DNA from: Tetmemena sp. SeJ-2015
Lineage: Eukaryota > Ciliophora > Spirotrichea > Sporadotrichida > Oxytrichidae
Direction: 5' to 3'
NCBI GenBank assembly: GCA_027382625.1
Contig: JAJKFJ010022590.1
Span: forward strand, 62,001 to 126,000
DNA: 64,000 bases
Each line of letters starts with the position of its first letter. Positions within the stretch are counted from its first letter, which is position 1. Shown in pieces: positions 30,664 through 42,000 of this stretch. A model generated the notes under the pieces. It made no database searches. It saw only the letters and a list, made by a program, of their open reading frames with translations, and was not told where the DNA came from. Made by a program: the position numbers and the translations under genes.

Positions 30664-31759
30664 ATGCCAGCTCCTCCTAAAAGAGACCAGCCTTCAGGCT
30701 TGGGTCAAGAGTAATTCTTCTTATACACGAGGCTAAATGAAAATGAAACCAAGTCACTTCGAAAGGCCCTAACAAATAAAGATGAGAAGAAGATTCTCTC
30801 AGCAATAAAACTTATTGAGAAATAGATTTCTTGCTATTTAAGAATGCTTAGTATATTTGGGTTACAGACGTAGCCAAGCATGGCTAACCAAGGGAAGGTG
30901 AAAAAGATGGACGTTTTACTTTTAGACTTCCACTCCATAAATTACGAGTTCTGCAAGGAGAATCAGTTTTCAAACGAGAAAGTTTCCACCTTTCTAGCAA
31001 TCATGGACTTCCTTTTCCAGTACATGCTAGAAAAGCAGCTCATTCTCATTTATTCTTTTTGTAATTTGCATTCCTGAAACTGGCTTCAAGATTTTGAAGT
31101 AAATACTCGAGAAACACTCGCTATAACGCCCTCCTTTCTCTATCCTTATTTTCGAGCAGCCTGACATTCAGAAGATTCATAGAACTCTTTATATATAAAA
31201 ATATTTAGATCCTAGCATTTACATTGAAAACTACTTCCGCCACTACAGCCTCTACGAGTTCGCCTTCAAGCCCCGAATGGAGTTAGTTCTGCGCTTCGAG
31301 CCCTTCCTTAATAACCAATTTAACACGGCAGAGCTACCTAAACTAGAGGAGATGCAGCCTGTAGATAAAGATGACGCAGAGAAGTTTAAGGTCTACTTAA
31401 GTCTCTTTAACTAGCAGCTGGATAATCTCCAACTTGATTAAGATCCATTCATTAAAAAGAGTGAAGTTTAGTATTAGTTACATAATAATCCTCTAGGACA
31501 TGGCCTCACTAGCGAGAGGGAAAATCAAAACATGAGATCGACTAAGAACAGCAACTTTGGCCATGATGAAGAAGAAGAGGTCGAGACGGAATAAGTAGAC
31601 TGGAAGAAAGTTGGCAGATAATACAAAGCAGAGGATACAGTTGAGGCAGTGCTTGAAAGGGAAATGAATAGACTGAAAGTTGCTATGGAGGTAAAGATCC
31701 AAGCTCAAGATGTGGAGCTAGAGGAAAAAGTCAATTAGCTTAAGGGTAAGAAGAAATGA
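30664..31759 (+). CDS. Axonemal protein resembling CFAP119 (CCDC189 / C1a-32)
   Basis: MPAPPKRDQPSGLGQEQFFL start. Conserved-looking blocks are DVLLLDFHSINYEFC, KVSTFLAIMDFLF, HSLQRPPFSILIFEQPDIQK and IENYFRHYSLYEFAFKPRME. The RPPFSI...IF and YFRHY-LY-F patterns recall the DUF4464 family of the central-pair C1a complex subunit that helps set ciliary beating. The C-terminal ~90 residues are an acidic coiled coil ending LKGKKK-TGA. ~350 residues is a plausible length. One 28-nt IES. The identification is from memory of the motif pattern and should be confirmed by profile search. Confidence 0.6.
31046..31073. other. IES, 28 nt, pointer CATTC
   Basis: CATTC at 31041-31045 and 31069-31073. The join gives EKQLIPETGFKILKQILEKH in frame. 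Confidence 0.9.
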
Positions 31760-31889
31760 GACTCTTATTTTCTCATAAATTTAAGTTAATTCTACTCCAT
31801 GCTTTTATATTCTCATAGTGTTAGAATAAGTGTTTTAAAGTATAATAAGTCAATTTAACTTACTAAATCGAAGATATACTCTCACGTCC

Positions 31890-34800
31890 ATGTTCATTCA
31901 AACAGCAAGACTGATGTCGTCTAGAGTATTTATAATCACATGCTTATGGACTTATATTGCCTCAGAGATAATCACTACCAATCTATTTATAGAGGCCAAT
32001 GAGATTTAGTAATATAACTCACTCACTCCAGAGCTTAATAACGGCCAACACGATTTCAAATATGAGATGGACTCACCAGAAAACTTACCTTTAATTACTG
32101 ATGAAGAAAAAGTCAATTAGCGCCAAATCAAGTTTGAAAATGGCATCTCTACTCCTTCAAACAAATTTTAGGTGACGTAGGTGAATAATCAGAATTCTAA
32201 TTCAGAATCATCGTAAACATCAGACTTCCAACTTCTGGCAGCATCCCAAACAGCAGTGTAATTCATTAACCAATTCTACTATGGAAATTTAACTCAAAAA
32301 ATACTGAGCTCAGGTATAAGCGATAGAATCTACTGCACACTTACCTCAGATAGCAGTGAATACCAAGTGAATGACGTGGTTTACATCTAGGCTTACTTTT
32401 TCGACGCTTTCACAAGACTCCCTATTCAGTTAGGAGTCAACACAAGCACTTCAACTTTTAATGCAAACCTTGAGATTGAGAGCCCACTTGGTGGAGTCAT
32501 TTTTACTTTCATAGGCTAAATAATCAATTCAACAACACTATTCACATGGAAAATACCCACAAACTCAATAGGAGGTAATTATGTCTTTAGAATATATGGA
32601 AGCAAAATTTAAAATACTACTTTAACGCTCAATCTGCAAGATAGCTCTCAAGATACTCTGTAAGTATCGTGCTCGTTCGGCTAAGATAGCTATATTGCAG
32701 GAGATCTTGTAACTGGAAGCCTTATTGCGACTCGAACTGATGGAAAAGCATTCACAACTGCTCTAATCTTTTCATACTCCATCATCCTAACAGATAAAAC
32801 AAAAATCAACTAGATCAATCAAGCAATGACTAAAAATGGAGTTGGCTATTTTGAATTCACAGTCCCCAAGACTGAGGTGAATATGACCTCGCTTTCGATT
32901 TCTTTCCTTGTGACTTATCAGAAGACATTTTTTGCTCTCTAATAATCTCTGACTCTCATACAACCAACAATGGTGGTTGTAGACTTTGCTCCAGAGTCTG
33001 GAATATTAATGCTCGGACTACAATAAAAAGTGTACTTCTCAATATTCTTAGATCAGAACAGAAATCAACTTCTTTAAACGCAGAAGGCCTCTCTGATTCA
33101 AAGAGATCCTGTAAAGAAGACAGACACTTATCAAATAACTTAGAGTATTGGCTAAGTAGTCTTAGGAAAAGGGTTATTTAGCATCAAACCTTTGTCAGGT
33201 TACCAATATTTCTTAGAGTTCAACCTAACTGGAGCAGACTTGCTGATTAGGAGAGAGATAACTTTTTATAATGGCATGGTATTCGACAATACCACCTAAG
33301 TTCAGTTAACTTTAAACGATAACCCTCGATTTATTGAGTAAAACGGTTTAATTAAGTTCTAAGTAAAAACTACTGCAACTTTCAATGCTAGTGAAATGTA
33401 CATTGTTTATCTTCTTTAAGTTGATAAGGTTTTGTTCTCTCAGTAGATTAACTTCACAAAGAGTGCTCTTCAGAACTTTCAAATAAATGCAAGTACCTTA
33501 CTGATTCCTAACGGTGGCTTTGTTAATATTGTCCTGAAGAGAATCAACTAAACTTTCGTGAATTGGTTCGCAAACAGAAATGTAACTGGATCTAAATTTG
33601 AACTTCCTTTAACCTAATTTTGGCTAGTTAGTAGAGGAGAAGTCAAGGTATACGTGAAGCCTGCTACAACGTTAGCGATTACCACAGTGACAGATAAAAG
33701 CTACTACTTCCCATCATCCTAAATAAAATTCAACATTTCAATAGCAAACTAGAAAGCTACTGATTAAGGGTATTTGGTTGTCCAACTGCTAGATTACCAG
33801 CTTTAATTAACAATAACATGAAATTTTAATTTAAGCTAAGTGATCAAGAGGTGGTCGGGAAATATTTATTCAATCGAGACATAAAGTTCTTGCTAGACAA
33901 CATTTCTTAGAGCGTTCCTCAGATACAGATAGCTTATAAGCAAGCTTTAATTGACAATAATGCTTCAGCTATGGCTATAATAGATACTCTGCTTGGAACT
34001 CAGATTTGGTCATACGATTTAGCATTTTAAACAGTCTCTTTATAAATTTAAATTAGCATCATTACCTGTGATTCAATCTTTACCCCTAAGGACTAATTTG
34101 TCTGTGTCTTTCATTCAAAGAGTTAATCAGTATTTTGCATCTTCATTCTTGAGTTATAAAAATAGTGCTACCTGGGTAGCCTCAAATGCTCTTTTTAGAA
34201 AGATTCACAGAGGCTTGGTACAAAGCAAGCTAGAAACTAATGGCAACTATGGATATTTATCAAATCTAAGAGATGAAGAATTATCTAATGGAGAGTATTC
34301 TGAGTCGCTTCACTTCATAAACAGGTTAAACTTAACTCAAAGCAGTTTAAGCAAGAGCTTTTAACAATCTACATTCTTTAACAAGAGTCTTTATATCGGA
34401 ACTAATGTCTCAAACGCTAAACCTATTTAGCAAACCCTTAACATTTTAGCATTTACCAGTTCAGGTCTCTAGGCTGCTACCTAGCAAGTTATCTCAATCC
34501 TAAATCCAATTGAGACCACTATAATAGGTTCTGATTTTATTGGCGCCTTAGATAAATTAAACTACACTGCAAGAATTTTGAACAGATTTTCTTATGCCTA
34601 AACTTTCACAGCCACCATTTCAACTAATTACAGCTCGTGCTTAGATCTGAGCACAACTTCTCTAAAAGGCACAATTAATGGAACTAAATCTCTGGACTCA
34701 TTCTTTGTAGTTTCTGCCTCCAAAATCTGTCCAATTTACAATCTTGCTCAAATTAACATATCTGTGACCTCTAAGAACACTTCAACTTCTAAGACCAATT

Positions 34801-36674
34801 CAGCTACAGATATTGAAAGCTTTATTGTGAAGGTTATTCCAAATATATATCCAGCTCAAAAAAGTTATTTAGGATCAATAAGCAACATTAATTCAACATC
34901 AAATAGCACTGCATTTAATTTAGGAACTGTTGATAAAACCCAGCTTACATCTGCTATGCTAAGGGTTTACTCTAGCCCTGTTGGGTTCTCTATTGACAGA
35001 CTTACTAATCTTAGCAATCAAGTTCTATTCAGTGTTTTCAGACTTTCGAGACAAAGCATCAATAATCTAACTGGACTAAAATTTAATATTTTTATAACAA
35101 AATAGACTAGTTAATTCTTATCCAAGTTTAATTCAAACAAAATGTTTAGCTTCTTATATCAACCAGATATCATATTCATAGTTCATAGATGAATATGCTA
35201 CTCCACTACTGCAACAATAAAATTTAGATCTGGATACAGAGCTCCTTTTGCTGCTAAATATGATCGAAGCGAGATCTATATCCTATTAGATTCGAGAATC
35301 GGATATCTCTTCCTTGATATCATCAATTCTCTCTAATAGAGCAAGTGGAAAAGTCGGCTTTGATAACTCCGTACTAAGTCAGAGAGCATCATATTTAGGA
35401 TCCAATTACTATAGAATATCAAATGCCTTCATAGCTTGGGTCTTGGTTTAAGCAGGTAGTTCTTCTAAAGTTACTAACGAGGTAGCGGCACTGGTTAAAA
35501 TTGTAGATGCCCAAATCACTACACCAGCAAAGACTTTACTCGCGGAATCTTATCTACTTGCTATGGCTTCTTTGATTTACTACAAGTAAGGAGTAAACGC
35601 CAGTGCCTAAAAATATGCTGACGCTTTAGTTCTTAAAATTTAAAAGGATGGAAGGCAACTAGGAAATATCAGCTCCTACTACTTAAGCTACGACACTAAC
35701 TTTGAAATAGAGGTGACTTCAATGACCCTTCTAGCGTGGCTGAATAACTACAGTCGTTACGGAGCCTCAATAGAAAAGAGTGTATAGTATCTTCTTTCAA
35801 AGGGTGACCAAGTTCTTAACTCAGAAAGCTTTGTGTCATGGATCGCTGAATTTGTATTAAATTTTACGCATTAAAAGCACTCACCCAATACTTCACGCTT
35901 AGATAATTGAATATTGCTTCCGCTACTTTCAACTTAAAGTATTAGACAACAACCTTGAGCACTATGCCATTTAATAACTAAACCTTCTTGTCTCAAACCA
36001 AGGATTTGACCTCAACAATAAATGCATTTACTACAGCCTAATTAGCAAATCTTACTCTCAATACTTCTCTTTCTGGAATTCAAAACACTTACACTGTAAC
36101 TCTTGCTAATAAGACAATCAAGACTATGTACGAGAATTTCACTATCATTTATGAAGTTGATCTTGCTTACGCCAGAAACACCACTCCTAAATCGAAATAA
36201 TTTTATATCGTCTTAAAATGTCTCACTCACAATTACGACACCTAATGTAACCTTAATTGGAAATAGTACTTTGATAAGCAAACCAGTAACTTTCTCAGTA
36301 AGCATCCAAAATGGGTTGCTGTCTAAAAAGCCTTTGGGAGTAACATAATTATCGCTTGCATATTCTTCTTGTTTGAGGCCAAGTGTCACCAATCATTTAA
36401 TTTTATTAAAGCTGTTAATTTCACCAGTCTAAATAATCTAGTTAATAACTCAAAGTTGACTTCTTACTCTATTCCTGACCAAGAGAACACGGGAACTCTA
36501 TAACTCATGGTGCAAACTGTACCTTACAGCCCAATATACACTTTCTCTGTAGACTTCATCCAAACATATTATTTTAAAACGTATCAAGGCAATTGTTCTA
36601 CTAAAAGGCAAAGTAACGTTTAAGTATTATCAAACCCTGAGCTGTAATCATTTACAGAGCTCAAGAACACGTGA
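31890..36674 (+). CDS. Large secreted alpha-2-macroglobulin-like protein
   Basis: Start MFIQTARLMSSRVFIITCLW with a hydrophobic signal/anchor. About 1,570 residues of Ser/Thr/Asn-rich beta-type sequence follow, beginning with the macroglobulin-domain hallmark YQVNDVVYIQAYFFD. The C-terminal third has the alpha-helical thioester-domain features: LTNLSNQVLFSVFRLSRQ, AFIAWVLVQAG, AKTLLAESYLLAMASLIYYK, EIEVTSMTLLAWLNNY and the hallmark FYALKALTQYF. Where the Gly-Cys-x-Glu-Gln thioester would lie I see NLSNQ, so the thioester appears lost. Macroglobulins trap proteases or coat foreign surfaces; in ciliates the role is unknown. Two short IESs lie in the thioester domain. Coding may continue after 36674, where a further open stretch precedes the next gene. 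Confidence 0.78.
35169..35190. other. IES, 22 nt, pointer AGAT
   Basis: AGAT at 35165-35168 and 35187-35190. The join gives SFLYQPDEYATPLLQQQNL and removes an in-frame TGA. Confidence 0.85.
35854..35864. other. Ultra-short IES, 11 nt, pointer AATTT
   Basis: AATTT at 35849-35853 and 35860-35864. Removal of 11 nt gives SWIAEFYALKALTQYF, restoring the conserved LKALTQY block. Confidence 0.85.
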
Positions 36675-36950
36675 TTTATATTTCCTAAACATTGAATTTA
36701 AATGCTTGGGTGGCATTTCAAATAAAGTAAACTATTCTAAAAATTAAGGACATTAATAATTTGCACATAATTTCTGAGGCCAAACCAATTCAAGAAGTTC
36801 ATGCCCAATTAAAGAAGTTGATGTGTTGTTAGCCTGCTTAAATGATAGAGATTGCTTTATAAATAGATTACCAACACTTCAAGTGGCGTTAATACTTAAA
36901 CTTGGCTTAATTTGTGAATTTAATAATCTAATTTCGCTTTTAAAATTGTC

Positions 36951-38206
36951 ATGAGAAAGAGCATCGACATCACAACCGACAGGCATCTTTTTAACTCAGT
37001 GCCTAGTCAAACTAATGAGGGCTCACAAGAGACTGATAATGTAAATCCAAACATTGCGCCCTAAAGAGCTTCAATTCAGAACAAAATCTCTGAGAAAATA
37101 CACCTCGAGCTAAAAAAGGAGGTTATTTTTTTATTTTTTCTATTCTGATCACAGGCATCACTGGTTTTGTGGGTTCTTGGGTTGGAAAATATTTTCTGGC
37201 GAATCTGCTCGACGATTACAAAATCAGAGCTACAGTTCGAGACATTAAAAAGAGTCCACATTTTGAAAACCTTCGCTCTGAGTATGGAAGTAATTTTTTT
37301 CTTATATTTATGAAGCGAGGCTTTCAACCAGATTGAATTTGTAGAGGCAGACTTGAATGACTCATAATCAGTTAAAAATGCAGTTTACGGATGCTCCTAC
37401 GTTATCCACGTAGCTAGCCCCACTTCCGATCCTACTAGCAGGTATTCTAAGTCCTACATGATAAATCTCAATTTTTTATAAATGCAAATAAGACTGGCAC
37501 TAGAGCGATTCTTGAGGCCGCTTTGGAGTACAAAGTCAAGAAAGTAGAAATAATGATCCAATAAATTTATTATCAGTAGTAATTACGTCTAGCCTTGTAG
37601 CGATTATCGCTCACAATCACAAGCACAAGAAAGGAAGTTGATATGTCGTGTACACTGAGGACGACTATGCACCTCCTAAAAATGGTCACCCTTATGTAAT
37701 GGGCAAGATAGTCCAAGAATAGCTTATTCGGGACTTCATACATTATCAGGACACGTAATTAGAAAAGACCAATCATAAAGTTGATATAATTACACTTCTC
37801 CCTTCTTTGATTATTGGACCTACTATAGAGATATAATTAAATAGTCGCACGCAGAGGCGGATATGTGAATGCTGTCTGCAAAGTAGTAATGAGAGAGGTT
37901 TCTTGTATTGCCGAAATAATAGCACCTTTTGTTGACGTGAGGGATGTTGCACTAGCTCATTTAATGGCATTCAAACTCAATAATCTCAAAGAGAAGAGAT
38001 TTATAATATCTCAATAATCATTTTCAACAGTTCATATTGCACATCTACTGAGGTTGGTTCTATTCTCTTAAGGCTATGACGTTACAACTAAAGATTCAAT
38101 TTTTTATTTTAGCTGCTAGCTACTGCATTATATTAAGCTATATTTTTAAATAAAAAAATTTTCATAAATATTATGTTTGCATGCTTAAGTTGAGAAGTCT
38201 CTGTGA
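36951..38206 (+). CDS. Extended short-chain dehydrogenase/reductase (dihydroflavonol-reductase-like)
   Basis: N-terminal extension MRKSIDITTDRHLF, then the NAD(P)-binding Rossmann motif ITGITGFVGSWVGKYFL (GxxGxxG), RATVRDIKKS, EADLNDSQSV, VIHVASPTSD and TSSLVAIIAH (active-site S region). The YVMGKIVQE block is the Y-x-x-x-K catalytic pair, and VDVRDVALAHLMAF follows. Fold and cofactor site are clear; the substrate cannot be told (dihydroflavonol, cinnamoyl-CoA or steroid relatives share these motifs). Five IESs of 16-32 nt each restore frame. An in-frame TGA remains at 37638-37640 (KKGS-stop-YVVYTEDDY), with homology continuing after it. The stop at 38204-38206 is tentative. Confidence 0.82.
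37128..37144. other. IES, 17 nt, pointer TATT
   Basis: TATT at 37124-37127 and 37141-37144. The join KKEVILITGITGFVGSW completes the Rossmann motif. Confidence 0.9.
37291..37315. other. IES, 25 nt, pointer GAAG
   Basis: GAAG at 37287-37290 and 37312-37315. The join gives RSEYGSEAFNQIEFVEADL. Confidence 0.88.
37467..37483. other. IES, 17 nt, pointer ATAAAT
   Basis: ATAAAT at 37461-37466 and 37478-37483. The join gives SYMINANKTGTRAILEAAL, the normal N-x-x-G-T block. Confidence 0.9.
37548..37579. other. IES, 32 nt, pointer AGTAG
   Basis: AGTAG at 37543-37547 and 37575-37579. The join gives EYKVKKVVITSSLVAI. Confidence 0.9.
37829..37844. other. IES, 16 nt, pointer ATAG
   Basis: ATAG at 37825-37828 and 37841-37844. 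The join gives IIGPTIVARRGGYVNAV. Confidence 0.88.
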
Positions 38207-38529
38207 TTCGCAAATTAAGACTACCCTTCCCTTTTTTAATAGTGAAATAATTATTAAATTAGAGATTTAAATTCAAGACATCTTTTTTTGAATAAAAGTC
38301 AGAAGAGCTCTAGACTTGGAGTAATGAGGCTTTTAAACTAAGTTCAATTGTGCAAAACTCTATAAAAGGTTTCTAATCTTCATTTTATAATACTGAATTA
38401 AATAGATGCTATGGTATTTATATATCATTTTCGTAGTGAAATAATAAGATTATTTTGCTAATGATGAAAAATGACTAAATTATTTATCACAAAAGTCAAT
38501 TCTATAGAGGTGAATTTTCTAGGAGTTTT
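38207..38529. other. Spacer without a supportable gene
   Basis: AT-rich, with stops in all frames under the Gln code and no recognisable motif. Probably the 3' flank of the reductase plus germline-limited sequence. Confidence 0.4.
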
Positions 38530-38872
38530 ATGAATGAAGATATGATGGCGTCCCGAATTTGTCATGCCGGTAATTTTTAGCCTATTTAAGATGTAAACGA
38601 CTAAAGGGCCACAGCTGAAACCATGAGATCAGTTTATAGACTGCCTTGATCGGTTTCTTACCTTTCTCACATCTTTATTTGTCTTGAGACATTTTACACT
38701 CAAAGGATTCCTTAACTCCCTTTTAAAAAATAGTGAGATAAGGGCAGAAAATACTTTGTCCAAGGAGCTACTTGGCTTAGACTACTCTAGGGACATTCAA
38801 AAAACTCTTCAAGAAATGGCTTACTCACTCATAGAAAAAGGAGTCATTCCCGATCTAAGAACTTTCAAGTGA
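38530..38872 (+). CDS. Small unknown protein, two pieces
   Basis: The first piece runs from MNEDMMASRICHAGNFQPIQ to a TGA at ~38648. The second frame (FIDCLDRFLTFLTSLF ... MAYSLIEKGVIPDLRTFK) opens at ~38630 and ends on TGA at 38870-38872. The composition is clearly protein-like (Leu-rich amphipathic helices) and less AT-rich than the flanks. A frame change of one base near 38635 is needed to join them, so an IES or an indel is likely. No family recognised. Confidence 0.45.
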
Positions 38873-39035
38873 AAACACTAACAATAAAGCCGCAGTAAAT
38901 TTATTTTTTATTTATGCAATAAGCGACATCAATTAAAGTTAAATGACGCATATTATCAAAGAATTTAAAGTTGATAATATAACCAACTAGCTTCATTATA
39001 TATCTCTAAAATTTATAAACTTCGCGAGTTACCTT

Positions 39036-42000
39036 TCAATTTTCTGCTAATTCTTTTCTTTGAAGACATAAAAAGCAAATTATAAAAAAATTTTAAAATA
39101 AAAAAGCATCATAGTTAATTTTAAAAAGATTTTCATTCCTTTTGAGAAAAGCCCAATGAACTTCTAAAAGTTGAATTGAAAATACTTTATTCTTTCTCTC
39201 CATCAAAGTCTTTGGTGAGCGAAAGAGATTTTATTTTTTAATTATTGTTTGATTTATCCTAGCCAATAGCTTTTTTAAGTCTTTTAATCTTCTTTTATCT
39301 TTACTGTATACTTATTATATACAACTTAATTTTTAATATTTTAAACTCTTGCCCAAATTCTGCAAAGCTTTTATATTTTGAGCCATTTCTTTATCTTTAT
39401 TTCCTATTTCCTCCTCAAACCATGATCCAATATTGTTCTTTTTTATAATTTTAACAGGTTATTTATCTATCTCCTCCATTTCTTGCTCTTTACTGCTTTC
39501 CTCAAATTGAAGATTGGCGAAGTTATTAAGAAAACTCCTCTATTTTTAAGAAAGCCAGTTTTAATTAGTTGTTCTCTCTGAGTTACTTTCACTGACTAAG
39601 AACATCTCATCAGAATAACTTTTGTTTATATTAAGACTTGACTAGTTAACTTAAGTCTGATTAGTTTCATCTAGATAACTTGCTTATTTTACTTGAATAT
39701 CTTATGGATTTTATGTATTTTCTATTTATGATGATTTTTTTGCTCGATCTTTTACTTTCTGAAGCTTCAATTTTTTTATGACTGACTTACAGAAGAATTT
39801 TATTCTTGCAAAGAGCTTCTAGAATGTTTCAGCTAACATCAGGAAACTAAAATACAAACAATAAAAATAAACTGTTTGTAGTAATATTCAGCACCGTCAC
39901 AATTATTTAAATCCAACCGAAGCCGTATTTGATATCAGAATTAATATCTTAATCTGCAAAGACAATCGTGAGATAGATGCATGATAGAATACAACACTCA
40001 TTGAAAATCTCTATCATATTCTGGGATTTGGTCTTAAGGGGTTGAACTACTATTAGAAATACAATCACTGCTACTGTTGTCAGAATCATCAGAATTATTT
40101 AAATCCCTGGAAATTCATCTAGATGAGTCACATAGAAAGCGATCTTTATAATAGATAAAAACAGATAATTTAATGCGTATAGGATTCTTCTAAAGAGCTG
40201 AAGAGGCACATATGATGTAATGAGTTTCTAAGGAACGGTTTTTTCTTTCAAGTTTTCAAAAGCCTCGCCAAGTTTTTACATTCTCAAAGTTTAATAAGGA
40301 GAAATAGGACGAATATAAGCCAAGTATGCTTGCCAGAAGAAAAATATCGATTAATATTTTAAAATACTATACTCAGAAATAGAATACTTAGAGCAGTTAA
40401 CGATCTTTATTTTTCTTTAGTTTATATTTTATCCCGTTCTATCACTGTCAGTTTGCCAATTTAGCTGCAAACCATTAATTTGAATGTGTTGCTTACATAG
40501 GATAATAGTACGATTTTCAAACTAGTACTGAATAAGTGCTGGTTTTTAAATTGATTATTAATTACATTCCTAAATTTTTACTTTACTTTTACTTTACTTT
40601 ACTGAATGTGTTGCTTACTTATTTGAGATTTAGAAAGCAGTCAATACACATGTCGTAATAACCTTCATATATAAGTCTTATTGGTATTGAAAAATACAAG
40701 ACTTTTTGAAGCTTATCAGAAAATTTCCTCAACCTAAACATCAAAGAGAATTTTAATCTTACTAAAATATGTTTCTTGACAACTTTTTCTATATTTGAAT
40801 TTTTCAGAGCGAAGCTGCTTATAAAGATGGGAACTAAACTAACTAAGTAAAGAAGGGTTGAACCAAGATTATTGATTATATTTCTGTCTTAATATCGTAA
40901 AAATAGTTAACGCTTTATATTTAGAAAAATGATTATGCCAAAAGATATCCATTAGTAAGAAATTGTTCGAAGAATCATTTTCTGAAAATGAAAACACACT
41001 TAAGTTGCTTATCATGTTTTGAAATAAGTCAAAGTTAGAAAGATCAATGATTAATGAGTAAAAATAGACTGTGTTTGAAGGAATCGATACGTTTATTAAG
41101 GGTATGTGAATGATAAAAATAATGAGAAATTTTTAGATTAACTGAAAGGTGTTTAGCATATTCCAAAGAAGCTGCAAACTCACTGATCTAAAAATTATGA
41201 TACTCTAAAAAATTACAGAATAATATTAATAGCCAGAGAAGCATATGTCAACGATTTAACTATAGTAGCGAACGAAGATCCATATTCTTTTAGTTCATCA
41301 GTGATTTCTATTTATCTCAAAAATTAAGAAAACTTCTTACGATCTTTATTCATTTGTCTTGGCACTTATTTGGAGGTCTTATACTGATATCTTATGTATA
41401 AATAGTCTATATAAATAATGTACTACCTGGAAATGGTATTTACGAAGTAACCATTTTATATAAATTCAACAGAGATTATATCCTCTAACTAAAACTTAAG
41501 TCAAAAATAAAATTCTTACAGGGGAAGATACTTTTAGAGGGTCATCAAAGTCGCATTGAATTGTAATAGAGAGCTTAGTGAACGAAATAAATTTTAAATT
41601 ATCTTCCACTTAAACTTCAGTTCTTCTGCACCTCCATTTTTGCGATCAATTAAAAAATTTGAAGTTTGATTACTGAATCATTGAAGGTTTAAAATTAGAA
41701 GGGGATTAAAACTGGAGTAGAGAATTATACCACTAATTAAAAAAAAAGGTTTAAAAATTTAATTCTCCATACAATGATATGGATTTGATTCTAGCTGTTA
41801 AGTCCTAAGATATTAGGGAAGAATTTGTTATAATATACTTGTTTTCTGTGTCTGTACGTGGACCAGACCCGTTAAAATATTTTATTATCTATTGGAGGAG
41901 GGAGCGTAACTATAATCTAAACTACTTTTTCATAAATTGGAGACCCTGATATAAATAAAAATATACTGACTAAAGGGAAACAACTCTTATTCTTATCTCA

